A program made the position numbers and the translations under genes. Below, in pieces: positions 14,693 through 15,090 of a stretch of DNA of 15,090 bases. The stretch's first letter is position 1; each line of letters begins with the position of its first letter. The stretch is from JAUVZF01 sp964449275 (lineage in GTDB: Bacteria > Planctomycetota > Phycisphaerae > FEN-1346), in assembly GCA_964449275.1 (NCBI GenBank), contig CAYVAM010000092.1, positions 1 to 15,090 on the forward strand. Direction: 5' to 3'. The notes under the pieces are model-generated. The model was not told the origin of the DNA, searched no databases, and saw only the letters and a program-made list of their open reading frames with translations.

Positions 14693-15090
14693 CGGGTTCT
14701 CCCACACTTCTTTGAGGACCTTGGCCATGTCGGGATCGTGCACGAGGACCTCGGCACGGACGAAGGGGTAGAAATCGTTCGTGCCGAACCATGCCTCCGT
14801 GAGTTCCGCGAAGTATTCCTTGTTGTTGTTCATGGCATAGGCCCGCTTGGTGTTGCCCCGGAAGTACAGGACCGACTCGTACTTGCCGCTCTCCTTGGCA
14901 TTCTTGTAGGCCGCCCGGATGCCGGGATGATCGTGGCCGAGGACCTGGTGATGGTAGGCGTGGGTGAGTTCGTGCAGGACCATCCACGGCTGGTGCACCG
15001 TCCAGTCGAGGAACGTGTGGGGGTTGCCGAGTTCGACACTCCCCGCCTTCTCGGGGTTGAAATCGTGCCCCTGGAGCGACCTCCTGGACG
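14672..15090 (-). CDS. HExxH zinc metallopeptidase, C-terminal part (5' end outside window)
   Basis: The frame is open to the right edge, so this is the C-terminal part (about 139 residues). The motif VLHELTHAYHH (HELTH at about 14974-14960) gives the two zinc-binding histidines and the catalytic glutamate. About 45 residues later, KEYFAELTEAWFG supplies a plausible third ligand (Glu at 14816-14818 or 14804-14806) and the conserved Ala-Glu pattern of gluzincins, including anthrax-lethal-factor-like and related peptidases. The GTG at 14998 is internal: upstream codons continue as a sensible sequence (NPHTFLDWT). Substrate and cellular location cannot be read because the N-terminus is missing. 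The gene is convergent with the kinase cassette, and its GC is higher than that cassette. Confidence 0.75.
   Translation of the reverse strand, partial: SRRSLQGHDFNPEKAGSVELGNPHTFLDWTVHQPWMVLHELTHAYHHQVLGHDHPGIRAAYKNAKESGKYESVLYFRGNTKRAYAMNNNKEYFAELTEAWFGTNDFYPFVRAEVLVHDPDMAKVLKEVWENPPEAGKN

Noticed and set aside
1..15090. tRNA or rRNA genes
   Set aside because: I saw no cloverleaf or conserved rRNA stretch on either strand. A covariance-model scan was not possible here.

Overview
The window looks like a piece of a metagenome-assembled genome from a high-GC bacterium, most plausibly a member of the Planctomycetota (Phycisphaerae-like). That placement is inferred from three things: secreted FAD oxidoreductases combined with discoidin-like and parallel beta-helix proteins, GC-rich intergenic hairpin repeats, and very high GC coding DNA. 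No rRNA or marker gene in the window proves it. Three N runs (two of exactly 100 bases, one of 10) mark scaffold joins. Both 100-base gaps lie inside tandem repeat arrays.

Layout from left to right. Positions 2-1325 (+) hold the 3' end of pabB followed by pabC, a two-gene p-aminobenzoate (folate) unit. A 24-bp perfect palindrome separates it from a convergent minus-strand block (1388-5318). Read in its own direction, that block is a lipoprotein with a short tandem repeat, a TPR-only protein with about fifteen repeats, a hairpin-repeat array with an assembly gap, and a second lipoprotein. The second lipoprotein has its own very good sigma70-type promoter that predicts a leaderless mRNA. A divergent gap at about 5319-5433 leads to a SEDS glycosyltransferase (rodA-like, 5434-6924, +) with a large extra loop. 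A second array of 57-bp hairpin units (6928-7308) follows. Next come two exported proteins: a 1148-residue tandem FAD oxidoreductase with a discoidin-like insert (7368-10814) and a right-handed beta-helix protein (10935-12746). A pair of GTAG-headed inverted repeats sits between them.

Positions 12750-14588 carry a lower-GC two-gene cassette with a consensus-like promoter: a HipA-like kinase and a DUF3037 protein, 10 bp apart. Its codon use differs from the neighbours, which suggests lateral transfer. It is the best candidate here for a poorly described system, possibly kinase-based toxin/antitoxin or defence. The window closes with the 3' part of a minus-strand HExxH metallopeptidase that runs off the right edge.

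Functionally, the left part is housekeeping (folate precursor, cell-wall elongation, envelope lipoproteins). The middle pair may act on extracellular glycans or related compounds outside the cytoplasm. The right part is accessory. Two hairpin repeat families share the same core, and their stems differ by compensatory changes, so base pairing in these repeats appears to be under selection.
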